Source: a bacterium (lineage in GTDB: Bacteria; Patescibacteriota; Patescibacteriia; Patescibacteriales; JAKAJF01). Taken from it: a stretch of 40,877 nucleotides of DNA. The notes beneath the pieces are model-generated. The model had not been told where the DNA came from. It did not search any database and saw only the letters and a program-made list of their open reading frames with translations. Location: positions 1-40,877 of the forward strand of contig JAJYLD010000009.1 of assembly GCA_021788015.1 (NCBI GenBank), in the 5' to 3' direction. Below are positions 25,915-34,845 of the stretch, in pieces. Positions within the stretch are counted from its first letter, which is position 1, and each line of letters opens with the position of its first letter. The position numbers and the translations under genes are program-made.

Positions 25915-26871
25915 ATGGCTGGAAAATTTAAAAAACCGAAAATAATCGTGATACTCGGACCGACGGCGAGCGGGAAAACAAAGCTGGCCGTTCATTTGGC
26001 TTACAAATTCGGCGGAGAAATCATTTCCGCCGATTCGAGACAGGTTTATAAGGGCATGGACATAGGGACGGGCAAGGATTTGAAAGAGTATGAAATAAAA
26101 CCGAAAACCAGAAACCCAAAACTTAAAATTTTTAAAATCCCACGCTATCTCATCGACGTGGCAAACCCGCAACAAAAATTCAGTCTGGCGAAATATCAGA
26201 AACTCGCGTTCAAAACTGTTGAAGATATCGCGAAAAGAGGCAAATTGCCGATTCTAGCGGGCGGGACCGGACTTTACGCGCAAGCTGTCGTAGAAAATTT
26301 TCAACTTTCGAAAGCGAAACCGGATTTAAAGCGCAGGAAAGAATTGGAGAGGGAAAATATCGCCGAGTTATTGAAATTGATTAAAAAATTATCGCCTTCA
26401 TTCGCGAAAAAAATCGACGCGAGCGACAAAAAAAATAAAAGAAGATTAGTCAGGTATCTTGAAATTTTGGAATCGGATCAAAAATTCAAATCAAAAACAG
26501 GAGAAGAAAAATATGACGCTTTAATTTTGGGAATCAGAAAAGAAAAAGAAGAGCTGGAAAAAAGAATTTACAAAAGATTAATCGAAAGACTGGAAAAAGA
26601 AAAGCTCGTTGATGAGATAAAAAGATTGCGCAAAGATGGTTTAGGCTGGAAAAGATTGGAAAGTTTCGGCCTTGAATACAAATTTATTTCTCTGTATCTG
26701 CAAAAAAAACTGAGTTACGACGAGATGGTCGAAAAATTGTTTATCGCCATCCGCCAGTTTTCGAAACGGCAGATGACCTGGTTCAGACGATGGGAAAGGC
26801 AGGGGAGAAGGATTTACTGGATTAAAAACGAAAAAGCAGCGGAAAAGTTGGCTAAGCAATTCTTAAAATAA
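25915..26871 (+). CDS. miaA: tRNA dimethylallyltransferase
   Basis: ILGPTASGKTKLAVHLA, ISADSRQVYKGMDIGTGK, ILAGGTGLYAQAV, FSKRQMTWFRR. Confidence 0.95.
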   Translation: MAGKFKKPKIIVILGPTASGKTKLAVHLAYKFGGEIISADSRQVYKGMDIGTGKDLKEYEIKPKTRNPKLKIFKIPRYLIDVANPQQKFSLAKYQKLAFKTVEDIAKRGKLPILAGGTGLYAQAVVENFQLSKAKPDLKRRKELERENIAELLKLIKKLSPSFAKKIDASDKKNKRRLVRYLEILESDQKFKSKTGEEKYDALILGIRKEKEELEKRIYKRLIERLEKEKLVDEIKRLRKDGLGWKRLESFGLEYKFISLYLQKKLSYDEMVEKLFIAIRQFSKRQMTWFRRWERQGRRIYWIKNEKAAEKLAKQFLK

Positions 26872-26872
26872 A

Positions 26873-26897
26873 AGAACCGGAGATTTCCGGTTTTTTA
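26873..26897. terminator. Terminator between convergent genes
   Basis: AACCGGAGATTTCCGGTTTTTT. Confidence 0.8.
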
Positions 26898-27404
26898 ATA
26901 TCCGATGAGCATCATTTTTAAGAGTGCCATCCGGATATAGAGGCCGTTTTTGTGCCGCTCAGTATTCTTGCGGTCATAAGTTTCGGTGTAAAGACCGAGA
27001 AGTGATTCTATCGGTCCTTGTTCACCAGCGTGTCCGGCGTTGATGACGGGAACTTTTGAAACTTTGCCGGCGCGTAAAGCCCCGTCCCGCTCATTATATT
27101 TTAACACGATCACATCGACATACGAACTTAAAACCTTGATCGTATCTTCAAGAGATTCGCCCTTGGCGACGGAAGAAAGCTCTTTTGTGTTGCCCGTAAC
27201 TTCGCCTCCCAATCTAAGCATGGCCGATTCAAAGCAAATTCTGGTTAATTCATCTTTTTCATAATACATGGAGGCCATAATTTTTCCACGCAAATCATCG
27301 GGGCTAAATTCACCACCCCTCATTTTGTCAGCTGCAGCGAAAATAGTGTTAAGCGTTTTTATATCAAATTGTTGAGCCGTTAAAATACTCCCTAATTTTT
27401 TCAT
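26895..27404 (-). CDS. Aspartate/ornithine carbamoyltransferase N-terminal-domain-like protein, truncated with degenerate active site
   Basis: YEKDELTRICFESAMLRLGGEV aligns with YEPSTRTRLSFESAMLRLGG; VPVINAGHAGEQGPIESLLGLYT aligns with VPVINAGDG..QHPTQALLDLYT; SD GGAGAGA before ATG. Confidence 0.75.
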   Translation of the reverse strand: MKKLGSILTAQQFDIKTLNTIFAAADKMRGGEFSPDDLRGKIMASMYYEKDELTRICFESAMLRLGGEVTGNTKELSSVAKGESLEDTIKVLSSYVDVIVLKYNERDGALRAGKVSKVPVINAGHAGEQGPIESLLGLYTETYDRKNTERHKNGLYIRMALLKMMLIGY

Positions 27405-27426
27405 TTCTCTCCTTATCCTTTTAAAA

Positions 27427-27447
27427 AAGAGCCAGAAATCATCTGGC
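27427..27447 (-). terminator. Terminator of the Cys-rich orphan
   Basis: Minus AGCCAGATGATTTCTGGCTCTTTTTT. Confidence 0.75.
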
Positions 27448-27448
27448 T

Positions 27449-27889
27449 TTATTTTTTAAATATACCCCGGTTACCGTAAAGAGTTTCATCAACCTCTTTT
27501 AAGGAAGGTTTTTGGCAAGCCGTGGCTAGCTTTAGGATGTTTTTGGCCCGCGGGTCCAGAATAATGCATTTGCCTTCTTTATGACATTCGGCGGACAAAG
27601 GAAGGCGTATTCTCAGTTCTGGGAAATGGCATGCCTTAACGTCGGCTTCGTTAACTTCGGCGCTGACGAGAAAATCCACCATAAGCGGGCAAGGGCCGGA
27701 AAATTTTTTAAGCCTTTCCGCTTCTTGGCAAATTTTTTCTCCTTCCTTGCTGCATTCCGTTGTTTTGGGCAAATCGCATATTTTTATGTGCCGGCACGGC
27801 CCTTCCCTGAAGATATCGCAAACTTCCGTTCTGTCTTGGCAATGCGCCGCCAAAACGCATCCCTTCGCTTTCGCACAGACCTTAATCAT
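27449..27889 (-). CDS. Cysteine-rich hypothetical protein
   Basis: 146 aa with 13 cysteines; SD GGAAGGAAAC before ATG; own terminator. Confidence 0.7.
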   Translation of the reverse strand: MIKVCAKAKGCVLAAHCQDRTEVCDIFREGPCRHIKICDLPKTTECSKEGEKICQEAERLKKFSGPCPLMVDFLVSAEVNEADVKACHFPELRIRLPLSAECHKEGKCIILDPRAKNILKLATACQKPSLKEVDETLYGNRGIFKK

Positions 27890-28145
27890 GTTTCCTTCCC
27901 CCCTCTCTATCTTATTGTTTATTTTTAAAATGTGCGTACAAAAAAATATCCCGTCCTAGAAACGGGATATTTTTTTTGAAACTAGCTTCCTGTCAGGCTT
28001 TTTTACGCCCAACAATAAGGAGAACTTTGTTTTTGTTATTTGATTTGTTTTTATAATCATTTACTTCATTTTAGCACTATTCTTGAATGTGGCAAAATTA
28101 TCTAATGTTAAATAAAAAAATATGAAAAGTTTATTAAACGGTTTT

Positions 28146-28466
28146 TTATTCGAAATGATGGTGTGGATAATTGGCCGCGCTTTTATTTAGATTGTTATTT
28201 TCCCATAAATAATTCATCAGTTTTGTTTGGCCGGGGTCATTTTCGTCAATTAAAGGCTTGAGATCGTCAAGAAGAGACAATTCCACCGAACCCGTTTGCT
28301 TTAATTCCGTTTTAAGATCCTCGACGACATGGTCGATTTTCCATCCTTCTTTTACTCTGCTTGCCGCCCTTTTAAATAGATTTAACGCTTTATTGAGATA
28401 CTCTTTCCTTTTGTCTCCGGAAAGACTGTTGTAAGACAATACGCTTTCTATGTTTTCAATTTTCAT
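28146..28466 (-). CDS. Hypothetical helical protein adjacent to gatB
   Basis: 106 aa ORF directly after gatB on the same strand. Confidence 0.6.
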   Translation of the reverse strand: MKIENIESVLSYNSLSGDKRKEYLNKALNLFKRAASRVKEGWKIDHVVEDLKTELKQTGSVELSLLDDLKPLIDENDPGQTKLMNYLWENNNLNKSAANYPHHHFE

Positions 28467-28470
28467 ATCG

Positions 28471-29988
28471 TTATATTAATTTTTTAATTATTTCCAAAAC
28501 CAATTTCGGGTTGGCTTTTCCTTTGGTGGCCGACATAACCCGGCCGACCAAATATTGAATGATATTCTCTTTCCCGGATTTATATTGCTCCACTTGCGCC
28601 GGATTTTCCTCCAGAACCCGTTTTATTATTTTCTCCAATTCGGCGATATTATCGATTTGCTCCAATCCCAAATCTCGCATGATATGATCCGGATCGCCGC
28701 CGGTTTCGTACATAACTTCCAAAATTTTCTGGGCCGCGGAGGAGTTAACTTTTCCGAGATAAACAAAAGTTACGAGTTCGGCGAAATTTTCCGGAGTGAT
28801 TTTTATATCTCGGATATTGTCGTTATGTTCTTTCAAATGTTTGAACAATTCGCTCAAGAGCCAGTTTGAGGTGATTTTCGCGAGTTTCTTTTTCTGTCTT
28901 TCCCAATCGTCACCGGTCGAATCGATCCAGGCGCGCAATTCGGAAATGACGTTCTCCGTGTATTCCGCAAGATATTTATCGCCGGCAAGAATTTCCGCGT
29001 CATTCTCGTTCAAATCGTATTCGGCTTTGAATCTTGCCAGTTTTGCCGGAGGAAGCTCGATTAAATTTTCTTTTATTTTTTCAATCCATTCCTCGCTTAA
29101 AGCAATCGGAGGAATATCCGGTTCGGGGAAATAGCGGTAATCGGCTGAAGTTTCTTTTATTCTTTGGCTTACCGTTTTGGCCTTTCCTTCGTCCCAGCCG
29201 CGCGTCTCCTGAACAAGAGTTTCGCCTTCTTCTATCGCTTCGATTTGGCGGTTTATTTCGTATTCAATCGCTTTTTCAATGGCGCGAAAAGAATTGATGT
29301 TTTTAATCTCGACCTTCGGATTCAACTTGTATTCGCCGACCGGTTTTATTTCGCATTTGCCTTCATATTTCCATTTTCCTTTTTCCTGCACGCTGACATT
29401 CGCTTCGCAGCGCATTTGGCCCTTTTCCATGTCGGCGTCGGAAATGTCCAAGTATCTTAAAATCTGCTGGTATTTCTGGCAAAATTTTTTCGCGGTTTGA
29501 GCGTCACGAATGACCGGTTCGGTAACCATCTCCACGAGGGGTGTGCCGGCGCGATTAAAATCAATCAAAGAATACGGTTTTTTATCGGGATGGCTTGATT
29601 TTCCGGTATCTTCTTCAAGATGGATTCTCGTGATGTCGATTTTTTCGCCATCGATTTCCAAGCCGGCGTTATAAACGAACGGCAAATCGTATTGGGAAAT
29701 CTGATAACCCTTCGGGAGGTCGGGATAAAAATAATTTTTGCGGTCGAATTTGCTCAAACGGTTTATTTTTCCGCCGAGACCGAGACCGAGCAAAATCGTC
29801 CATTCGATCGCTTGCTTGTTCGGAACCGGAAGCGTGCCCGGATGCCCGAGACAAATCGGGCAAACGACCGTATTCGGTTTTTTGCCTTCCGCGTTATTGT
29901 CGCACGCGCAAAACATTTTCGATTTTGTCTTCAGTTCGGCGTGTATTTCAAGGCCGATGATTACGTCGTATTGGTCATTCATATTCAT
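28471..29988 (-). CDS. gatB: Asp-tRNA(Asn)/Glu-tRNA(Gln) amidotransferase subunit B
   Basis: YDVIIGLEIHAELKTKSKMFC, VCPICLGHPGTLPVPN, LIDFNRAGTPLVEMVTEP, C-terminal GatB/YqeY domain. Confidence 0.97.
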   Translation of the reverse strand: MNMNDQYDVIIGLEIHAELKTKSKMFCACDNNAEGKKPNTVVCPICLGHPGTLPVPNKQAIEWTILLGLGLGGKINRLSKFDRKNYFYPDLPKGYQISQYDLPFVYNAGLEIDGEKIDITRIHLEEDTGKSSHPDKKPYSLIDFNRAGTPLVEMVTEPVIRDAQTAKKFCQKYQQILRYLDISDADMEKGQMRCEANVSVQEKGKWKYEGKCEIKPVGEYKLNPKVEIKNINSFRAIEKAIEYEINRQIEAIEEGETLVQETRGWDEGKAKTVSQRIKETSADYRYFPEPDIPPIALSEEWIEKIKENLIELPPAKLARFKAEYDLNENDAEILAGDKYLAEYTENVISELRAWIDSTGDDWERQKKKLAKITSNWLLSELFKHLKEHNDNIRDIKITPENFAELVTFVYLGKVNSSAAQKILEVMYETGGDPDHIMRDLGLEQIDNIAELEKIIKRVLEENPAQVEQYKSGKENIIQYLVGRVMSATKGKANPKLVLEIIKKLI

Positions 29989-29989
29989 T

Positions 29990-30084
29990 CGTCCCGGTTA
30001 GAGTATTTAGCGGCAGTTTTCAGCTGTTTAAAATCATTTTTGTAATTGATTGTTTCAAATATTTTACAATAACTCTAACGGGAT
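29990..30084. repeat. CCCGTTAGA-terminated inverted repeat, diverged copy
   Basis: GTCCCGGTTAGAGTATT ... AATAACTCTAACGGGAT. Confidence 0.7.
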
Positions 30085-30728
30085 AAATATTTAAAATTCC
30101 ATTCTTTGAAAAATTGTTTTAAAAATATTTTTTTGAATTCCTGTTTTTGTTTGGCTAAACGTTTCGCAGCTTTTGTATTTAAATTTTTGTAGATGTTTAT
30201 TTCATGATCGCGAATCGTGTGTATCGCGCTTATATTGCCGCCGTAAATCAAATCGGGTCTGGGTCTCGCTTTCTCGTCGTAAATTCTTTTGCCATGTTTG
30301 CCCGCCCAAAGGAATTGCCTAATAATGCCCATCGCGCCCATTGATTCGAGTCGATCGGCGTCTTGAAAGATTTTTGCTTCCGGAATATTCGGTTTTGTTC
30401 CGGAATGATTTTTTACCCAGCGATAATCGTCATGTTTTTTGATTACTTCCAAAACCAAATCTATGTCCGAAGGAAATTTTATTTTATTTAAAATGATTCG
30501 CGCGAGCTTTACCGAATTATGTCCATGTTCATTATCATGTTTTACGGTTTGGCCAATGTCATGAAGAATCGAAGCCGCGTAAAGAGCGTCGTAATTTACA
30601 TTTTTAAATTCTTGTCCGATAATTTTGCAATTTTCAAAAACTCGCAAGCTGTGGTCAAAATTATGCGCCACATCCAGACTATTTAATTTGGGTTTCACTG
30701 ACTTTATTAATTCATTTTTCCATGCCAT
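30075..30728 (-). CDS. HD-domain phosphohydrolase
   Basis: AHNFDHSLRVFENC, ASILHDIGQT, FQDADRLESMGAMGIIR. Confidence 0.85.
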   Translation of the reverse strand: MAWKNELIKSVKPKLNSLDVAHNFDHSLRVFENCKIIGQEFKNVNYDALYAASILHDIGQTVKHDNEHGHNSVKLARIILNKIKFPSDIDLVLEVIKKHDDYRWVKNHSGTKPNIPEAKIFQDADRLESMGAMGIIRQFLWAGKHGKRIYDEKARPRPDLIYGGNISAIHTIRDHEINIYKNLNTKAAKRLAKQKQEFKKIFLKQFFKEWNFKYLSR

Positions 30729-30938
30729 ATCACTTAAAGATTACCTTAAATTTTAAGAAAAATCAAGGACGCTTCGCCAGGAGTTACTTTCTTGCCCTCC
30801 AAAGGCGGGTAAATAACCCAGAAGGTAACCAGACCCGTTCGCAATGCTTCGCATAGCGATGCGGGCGCGTCGGCTGGCGGATAGCACCCTCTCCCAATTA
30901 GGAGAGGGTTGGGTGAGGTTGAATAAAAAAAGTCGCAG

Positions 30939-31127
30939 TTAGGTTTGCGACTTGGAAAGTTTCCATTTCCAATTTTTTCTTTGGGACATGTAATAGGCAT
31001 AGGCCGATCCCTGGTAACCCTGGATAGTAACCATAGCCTTCATGCCCTGCCCGGTCAAAAGAAAAAACAGGAAAAAGGCGGCGAAACCGATTTTATTGAG
31101 ACCGGTTACGGTTAACATTTCTGTCAA
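30939..31127 (-). CDS. Small single-TM hypothetical protein
   Basis: AGGGAGGGG SD before a TTG or ATG start; overlaps the upstream ORF. Confidence 0.45.
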   Translation of the reverse strand: MTEMLTVTGLNKIGFAAFFLFFLLTGQGMKAMVTIQGYQGSAYAYYMSQRKNWKWKLSKSQT

Positions 31128-31368
31128 ATTGCCCCTCCCTAGAATACATATCGATTTGAATTTTTACCATTTTTCTAATTTTCAAAAGAAGCCAAAGAAA
31201 AACAGAAGAGACCCAACAGAAAATTAATTTGTTGTTAGGATTTGTGTCTGGGCAAAATCCCCACAATTCAATTGCGATAGAAATCATGAGCATGGAATGG
31301 ATGACGGCGGCTATGCCCAGAAATGCGCGGTGCCCCTTTAAAAGATCTAAATCTGATTTTTTATCCAT
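31093..31368 (-). CDS. Small two-TM hypothetical protein
   Basis: 91 aa, GGAGGAtcgattac upstream of ATG. Confidence 0.55.
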   Translation of the reverse strand: MDKKSDLDLLKGHRAFLGIAAVIHSMLMISIAIELWGFCPDTNPNNKLIFCWVSSVFLWLLLKIRKMVKIQIDMYSREGQFDRNVNRNRSQ

Positions 31369-31411
31369 GTAATCGATCCTCCTCTGGATATGGTATTTTG
31401 AAATCTAATTT

Positions 31412-32704
31412 TTAAAATAATCCCGTACTTCCGAATCCGCCGATACCTCTTTCCGTATCGCTCGAAATCTCGCCTTCGACAATTTTCGGCGCTTCAATTT
31501 TTTGAATGAGAATTTGCGCGATTTTCTGGCCGTGGGCGATATGAATTATGTCCTCGCTTAAATTGACGATATTAATCAAAATTTCGCCACGATAGCCCGA
31601 ATCGATTACTCCGCCGGTCGTGTGCAATCCGGTTTTTGCGATTCCGCTTTTGTCCCAGATCAAGCCGACATGTCCGTCCGGTATGGCCATTTTAATTCCG
31701 GTTCGTAAAACTTCTTTTCCTTTTGGCGGGATCGAATAATTTCCGAAAGCGTATAAATCCAAACCGGCATCGCTTGCATGCGCGCGAGTCGGTTCTTTGG
31801 CGGCAGGGGAGACTCGTTCAAAAACTAAGATGTTCTCGTCTTTTTCCGAAATGACCGAAACGGGGATACTAACATTATCGTACACTTTTTTAAAATTTAT
31901 ACCAACGGCATCGTCGCGATTTAAAATAATTTCCGCACGGTCCGATTGATTTTGGTTTAAAACGGAATCCCAAAATTGCTTCGAGGTTTCATTTTTTTGT
32001 TCATTTTTTGGTTCATGTCCATTCAAAACTTCCATTACTGTCTGCCAGAGAATATCACTGATTTCTTCAACCGGTATCATGTCTCCGTTTTTCGTGCATT
32101 CTACAAACGCGAAACCGGGAAAAGTTTTCGCGATTTCCAAATAAACTTTTTCCGCATTTTTCAAATGATCTAAATCGTCTTCGTGGATGTCTCGTTTCTT
32201 TCCGCCAATGTATTCTCGCGCTTCTTTTTTGTCTATTAAATTTTGCGCAATAGCGGCGTCAACATGCAAAATTATATTCAGATCCGGCTTGGGAATTCCA
32301 AAAATTTCGTATTCGAGCGCGTAAAGCCAGTTAAAATAATGCTTTCTTTCGATCGGATCTTTTATTTTTCCGCCTTGGTGTCCCATATTGGCGGTAACGT
32401 AGCGATTGGAAATGACGATTTTTCCTTCATTAATCCATTTTTTTATTTTAAAACTCGCGTCATAACGGTCGCAGGCGTAAAAAATCGAAGCGCGGTAAGG
32501 CCCGACTTCGTCCGCCTTGCCGTATTTTCCGTTCAAATATTTTTCGACCGGTCCGGCCGACTTTTTTCCATACTGAGGGAAATCTACAACTTCAACATTA
32601 AAACCGGCCCGAGTCAAACGCTCTGCCAATAGTTTTGTTTGCGTTCCCTTTCCCGAACCGTCCGTTCCGTCGATAACGATAAATTTTCCCTGTTGTGATG
32701 CCAT
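31412..32704 (-). CDS. Thymidylate kinase-dUTPase fusion
   Basis: N-terminal FIVIDGTDGSGKGTQTKLLAERL; C-terminal ASDAGLDLYA, DKSGIAKTGLHTTGGVIDSGYRGEI and RGIGGFGSTG dUTPase motifs. Confidence 0.93.
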   Translation of the reverse strand: MASQQGKFIVIDGTDGSGKGTQTKLLAERLTRAGFNVEVVDFPQYGKKSAGPVEKYLNGKYGKADEVGPYRASIFYACDRYDASFKIKKWINEGKIVISNRYVTANMGHQGGKIKDPIERKHYFNWLYALEYEIFGIPKPDLNIILHVDAAIAQNLIDKKEAREYIGGKKRDIHEDDLDHLKNAEKVYLEIAKTFPGFAFVECTKNGDMIPVEEISDILWQTVMEVLNGHEPKNEQKNETSKQFWDSVLNQNQSDRAEIILNRDDAVGINFKKVYDNVSIPVSVISEKDENILVFERVSPAAKEPTRAHASDAGLDLYAFGNYSIPPKGKEVLRTGIKMAIPDGHVGLIWDKSGIAKTGLHTTGGVIDSGYRGEILINIVNLSEDIIHIAHGQKIAQILIQKIEAPKIVEGEISSDTERGIGGFGSTGLF

Positions 32705-32707
32705 ATA

Positions 32708-32800
32708 AATTCCTCCCCTTTATAAGGGGAGGTGTAGGTGGGGTGTTCGTTTTCTTCAAAAAACCTCCCCTGCGCCCCTCCTTAGTAAGGAGGGGAATAA
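32708..32800. repeat. CTCCCC-type dispersed palindromic repeat
   Basis: CTCCCCTTTATAAGGGGAG and CCCCTCCTTAGTAAGGAGGGG. Confidence 0.7.
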
Positions 32801-32849
32801 TAGAAAAGAGTGCCTTTGGCACTCCTCCTCCAGTTTAATTATTTAAATC

Positions 32850-33395
32850 TTAGTTACTTTGAACGATTTTGTCAATTTGAGAATAGAGTTCTTTATAGCC
32901 GCCGTTATTGTCGATTTTTATTTGGGCGGTCGCTCCGATTTTCGGAATTTCCAATTCGGTTTCGGCTTCATGGTCTTTAACGAATTGCTCGAATGTTTTG
33001 TTTAAATCGTCCGCATTTTCGCCGCGTTTGATAAGCCGCTCGTATCTTGTTTTAATATCGGCTGTGATATAAACCAATTTAAATTCCGGCAGTCTGGTCA
33101 AGTATTCGATATCGGCCGGGCGTCTGATGCCATCGACAATCACAATTTTATGCTCATCGCTTTCCGCATCTTTACTGATTGCCTTTGCCAGCAAATCCTG
33201 GCCGAATTGTTCCCGCAAAATTCGCGAAATATCCTGCATGTTCTTTCTGTTTATCTCAAGATGAAAACGATTTAAAGCGTCGCGCAGGGGAGTGGAAAAA
33301 CGATGCGATGAAGCGCCGTATTTTTCTTCCAAATATTTTGTTGCCGTGCCCTTGCCAGAAGCAATTTCTCCGACAAAACCGAGAATTAATTTCAT
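32850..33395 (-). CDS. P-loop (deoxy)nucleoside monophosphate/dephospho-CoA kinase-like protein
   Basis: ILGFVGEIASGKGTATKYLEEKYG, VDGIRRPADIEYL; ATG at 33395 preferred. Confidence 0.7.
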   Translation of the reverse strand: MKLILGFVGEIASGKGTATKYLEEKYGASSHRFSTPLRDALNRFHLEINRKNMQDISRILREQFGQDLLAKAISKDAESDEHKIVIVDGIRRPADIEYLTRLPEFKLVYITADIKTRYERLIKRGENADDLNKTFEQFVKDHEAETELEIPKIGATAQIKIDNNGGYKELYSQIDKIVQSN

Positions 33396-33427
33396 AAAAT
33401 AAAAAATTAAAAACAAAAAATATAAAT

Positions 33428-34717
33428 TTATTTTTTCATTATATCCTGAAGTCCGCGCCTTACGTCCCAATCGTCCGGATTCAAATCCGAGTGAAGCGGT
33501 AAACCGGGAAACATGTCTTTTAAGGCGCCATGCATTTTATGTGCAATTTTTCGCAAGGTGGGATGGACGGTCTTCATGGATCTTAATTCAACGACATAAA
33601 CCGCCGCCGGCAATCCGTAAGAAACCCGGCAGGAAACATTAAAGCCCATAGCCGTGTAATACTGTTTTACTTCCGGTGAAGCGTCAAGATTGTTTATGGC
33701 CTCTTTCTGTTCTTCGATTAATTTCAAGCCTTCCGCTCGGACATCTTCCGGCAGCTGTTCCAAATACCATTCGCTGAACCCGAGACTGGTCGTAAGCAAA
33801 GGCATGCGGCAGGTTCCGTTTCTATGTCTTTGGATATCGCGAAAGGATCCGAAATCAAGATAAAAATCAAAAACAATGTTTCCGAGTTCGCCCAAGAAAA
33901 CGGGCAAATTGGTTTTTATCGTGCGGTTTTGAATAATATCGTCGTATTGATCCAATTCTTTTGCGTCAATACTTGTTCTGTAATTAAAATCGGAAGCGAA
34001 TTCGGAATGAAAAAATGAATATTTTTCCATTGTTTGTTTTCTATAGGCTTCTTGTGTCTCATATAATTTATGGCTAAAACTGTTTGGATATTTTTCTTTT
34101 AATTTCGCAAGCATGATCTCGGCAATTTCTCTGACCTCGGGCAGGGGATTATGCCTTAAAATCGAAAGCTTGTCCCAGGCTTGTCGTAGGTTCGTGTGCC
34201 AGCTTAATTGCGTCGTAATCCCGGCAGGCAAGAATCCGCGCATAATGTCGAAAGTTCTCGCGGCGATCGCTTTTAGATAAATTTTTTCATCTTCATCCGG
34301 TTTTCTCTGATATTTTTTTATCAAGTGCTCTGTAACTTTTTTCTGCGAGCCGATATAAAAATCCATCCATTTTTTTAAAACGGCTTTTGATTCATTCGTG
34401 CCCAGAGGGTCGACGATCGGCTGCTTCGACATGTCGACATAACGCGTGCTCGTTTCCTGGCCGGAATACATCGGCCAGTCCTGAATCGCTTTGTCGGCAA
34501 GAATGCTCAAACCTTCTATAAACAAAGTAGTTGAACCGCAATCGGCTATGCTCAAATGGCCGTAACCGACATAAAATTTTTCCATGAATTTCCCCGAACC
34601 GGTTTCGCGCACTTTATTGACATGCTCTTCAACGCTTTCCGGAGAGCGCGAATAAAGCGCCTGGAGCATGGCGTTGTCTTCAGGGTTGAATTCGTCGTAG
34701 ATGAATATTTTTGGCAT
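33428..34717 (-). CDS. Tandem ThyX-like (FAD-dependent thymidylate synthase family) protein
   Basis: 429 aa; N-half GHLSIADCGSTTLFIEGLSILADKAIQDWPMYSGQETSTRYVD; C-half ELGNIVFDFYLDFGSFRDIQRHRNGTCRMPLL. Confidence 0.8.
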   Translation of the reverse strand: MPKIFIYDEFNPEDNAMLQALYSRSPESVEEHVNKVRETGSGKFMEKFYVGYGHLSIADCGSTTLFIEGLSILADKAIQDWPMYSGQETSTRYVDMSKQPIVDPLGTNESKAVLKKWMDFYIGSQKKVTEHLIKKYQRKPDEDEKIYLKAIAARTFDIMRGFLPAGITTQLSWHTNLRQAWDKLSILRHNPLPEVREIAEIMLAKLKEKYPNSFSHKLYETQEAYRKQTMEKYSFFHSEFASDFNYRTSIDAKELDQYDDIIQNRTIKTNLPVFLGELGNIVFDFYLDFGSFRDIQRHRNGTCRMPLLTTSLGFSEWYLEQLPEDVRAEGLKLIEEQKEAINNLDASPEVKQYYTAMGFNVSCRVSYGLPAAVYVVELRSMKTVHPTLRKIAHKMHGALKDMFPGLPLHSDLNPDDWDVRRGLQDIMKK

Positions 34718-34845
34718 ATTTAAAAAATTTTAATTATTTTAAATTCCTGCCTGCCTGCCGGCAGGTTTAAACAATTTTCAATTTTTAAATTAATATCTGT
34801 TTCAGTGAAAAATTAAAATTTTAAAATTAAGCTACAAACTACCAG

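Noticed and set aside
30870-30925. CCCTCTCCCAATTAGGAGAGGGTTGGGTGAGG repeat
   Set aside because: A widespread low-complexity palindromic repeat type; recorded but not treated as a novel element.
30746-31000. 84-aa minus ORF
   Set aside because: Runs through dispersed CCCTCTCCC/GGAGAGGG-type repeat sequence; no SD or family support.
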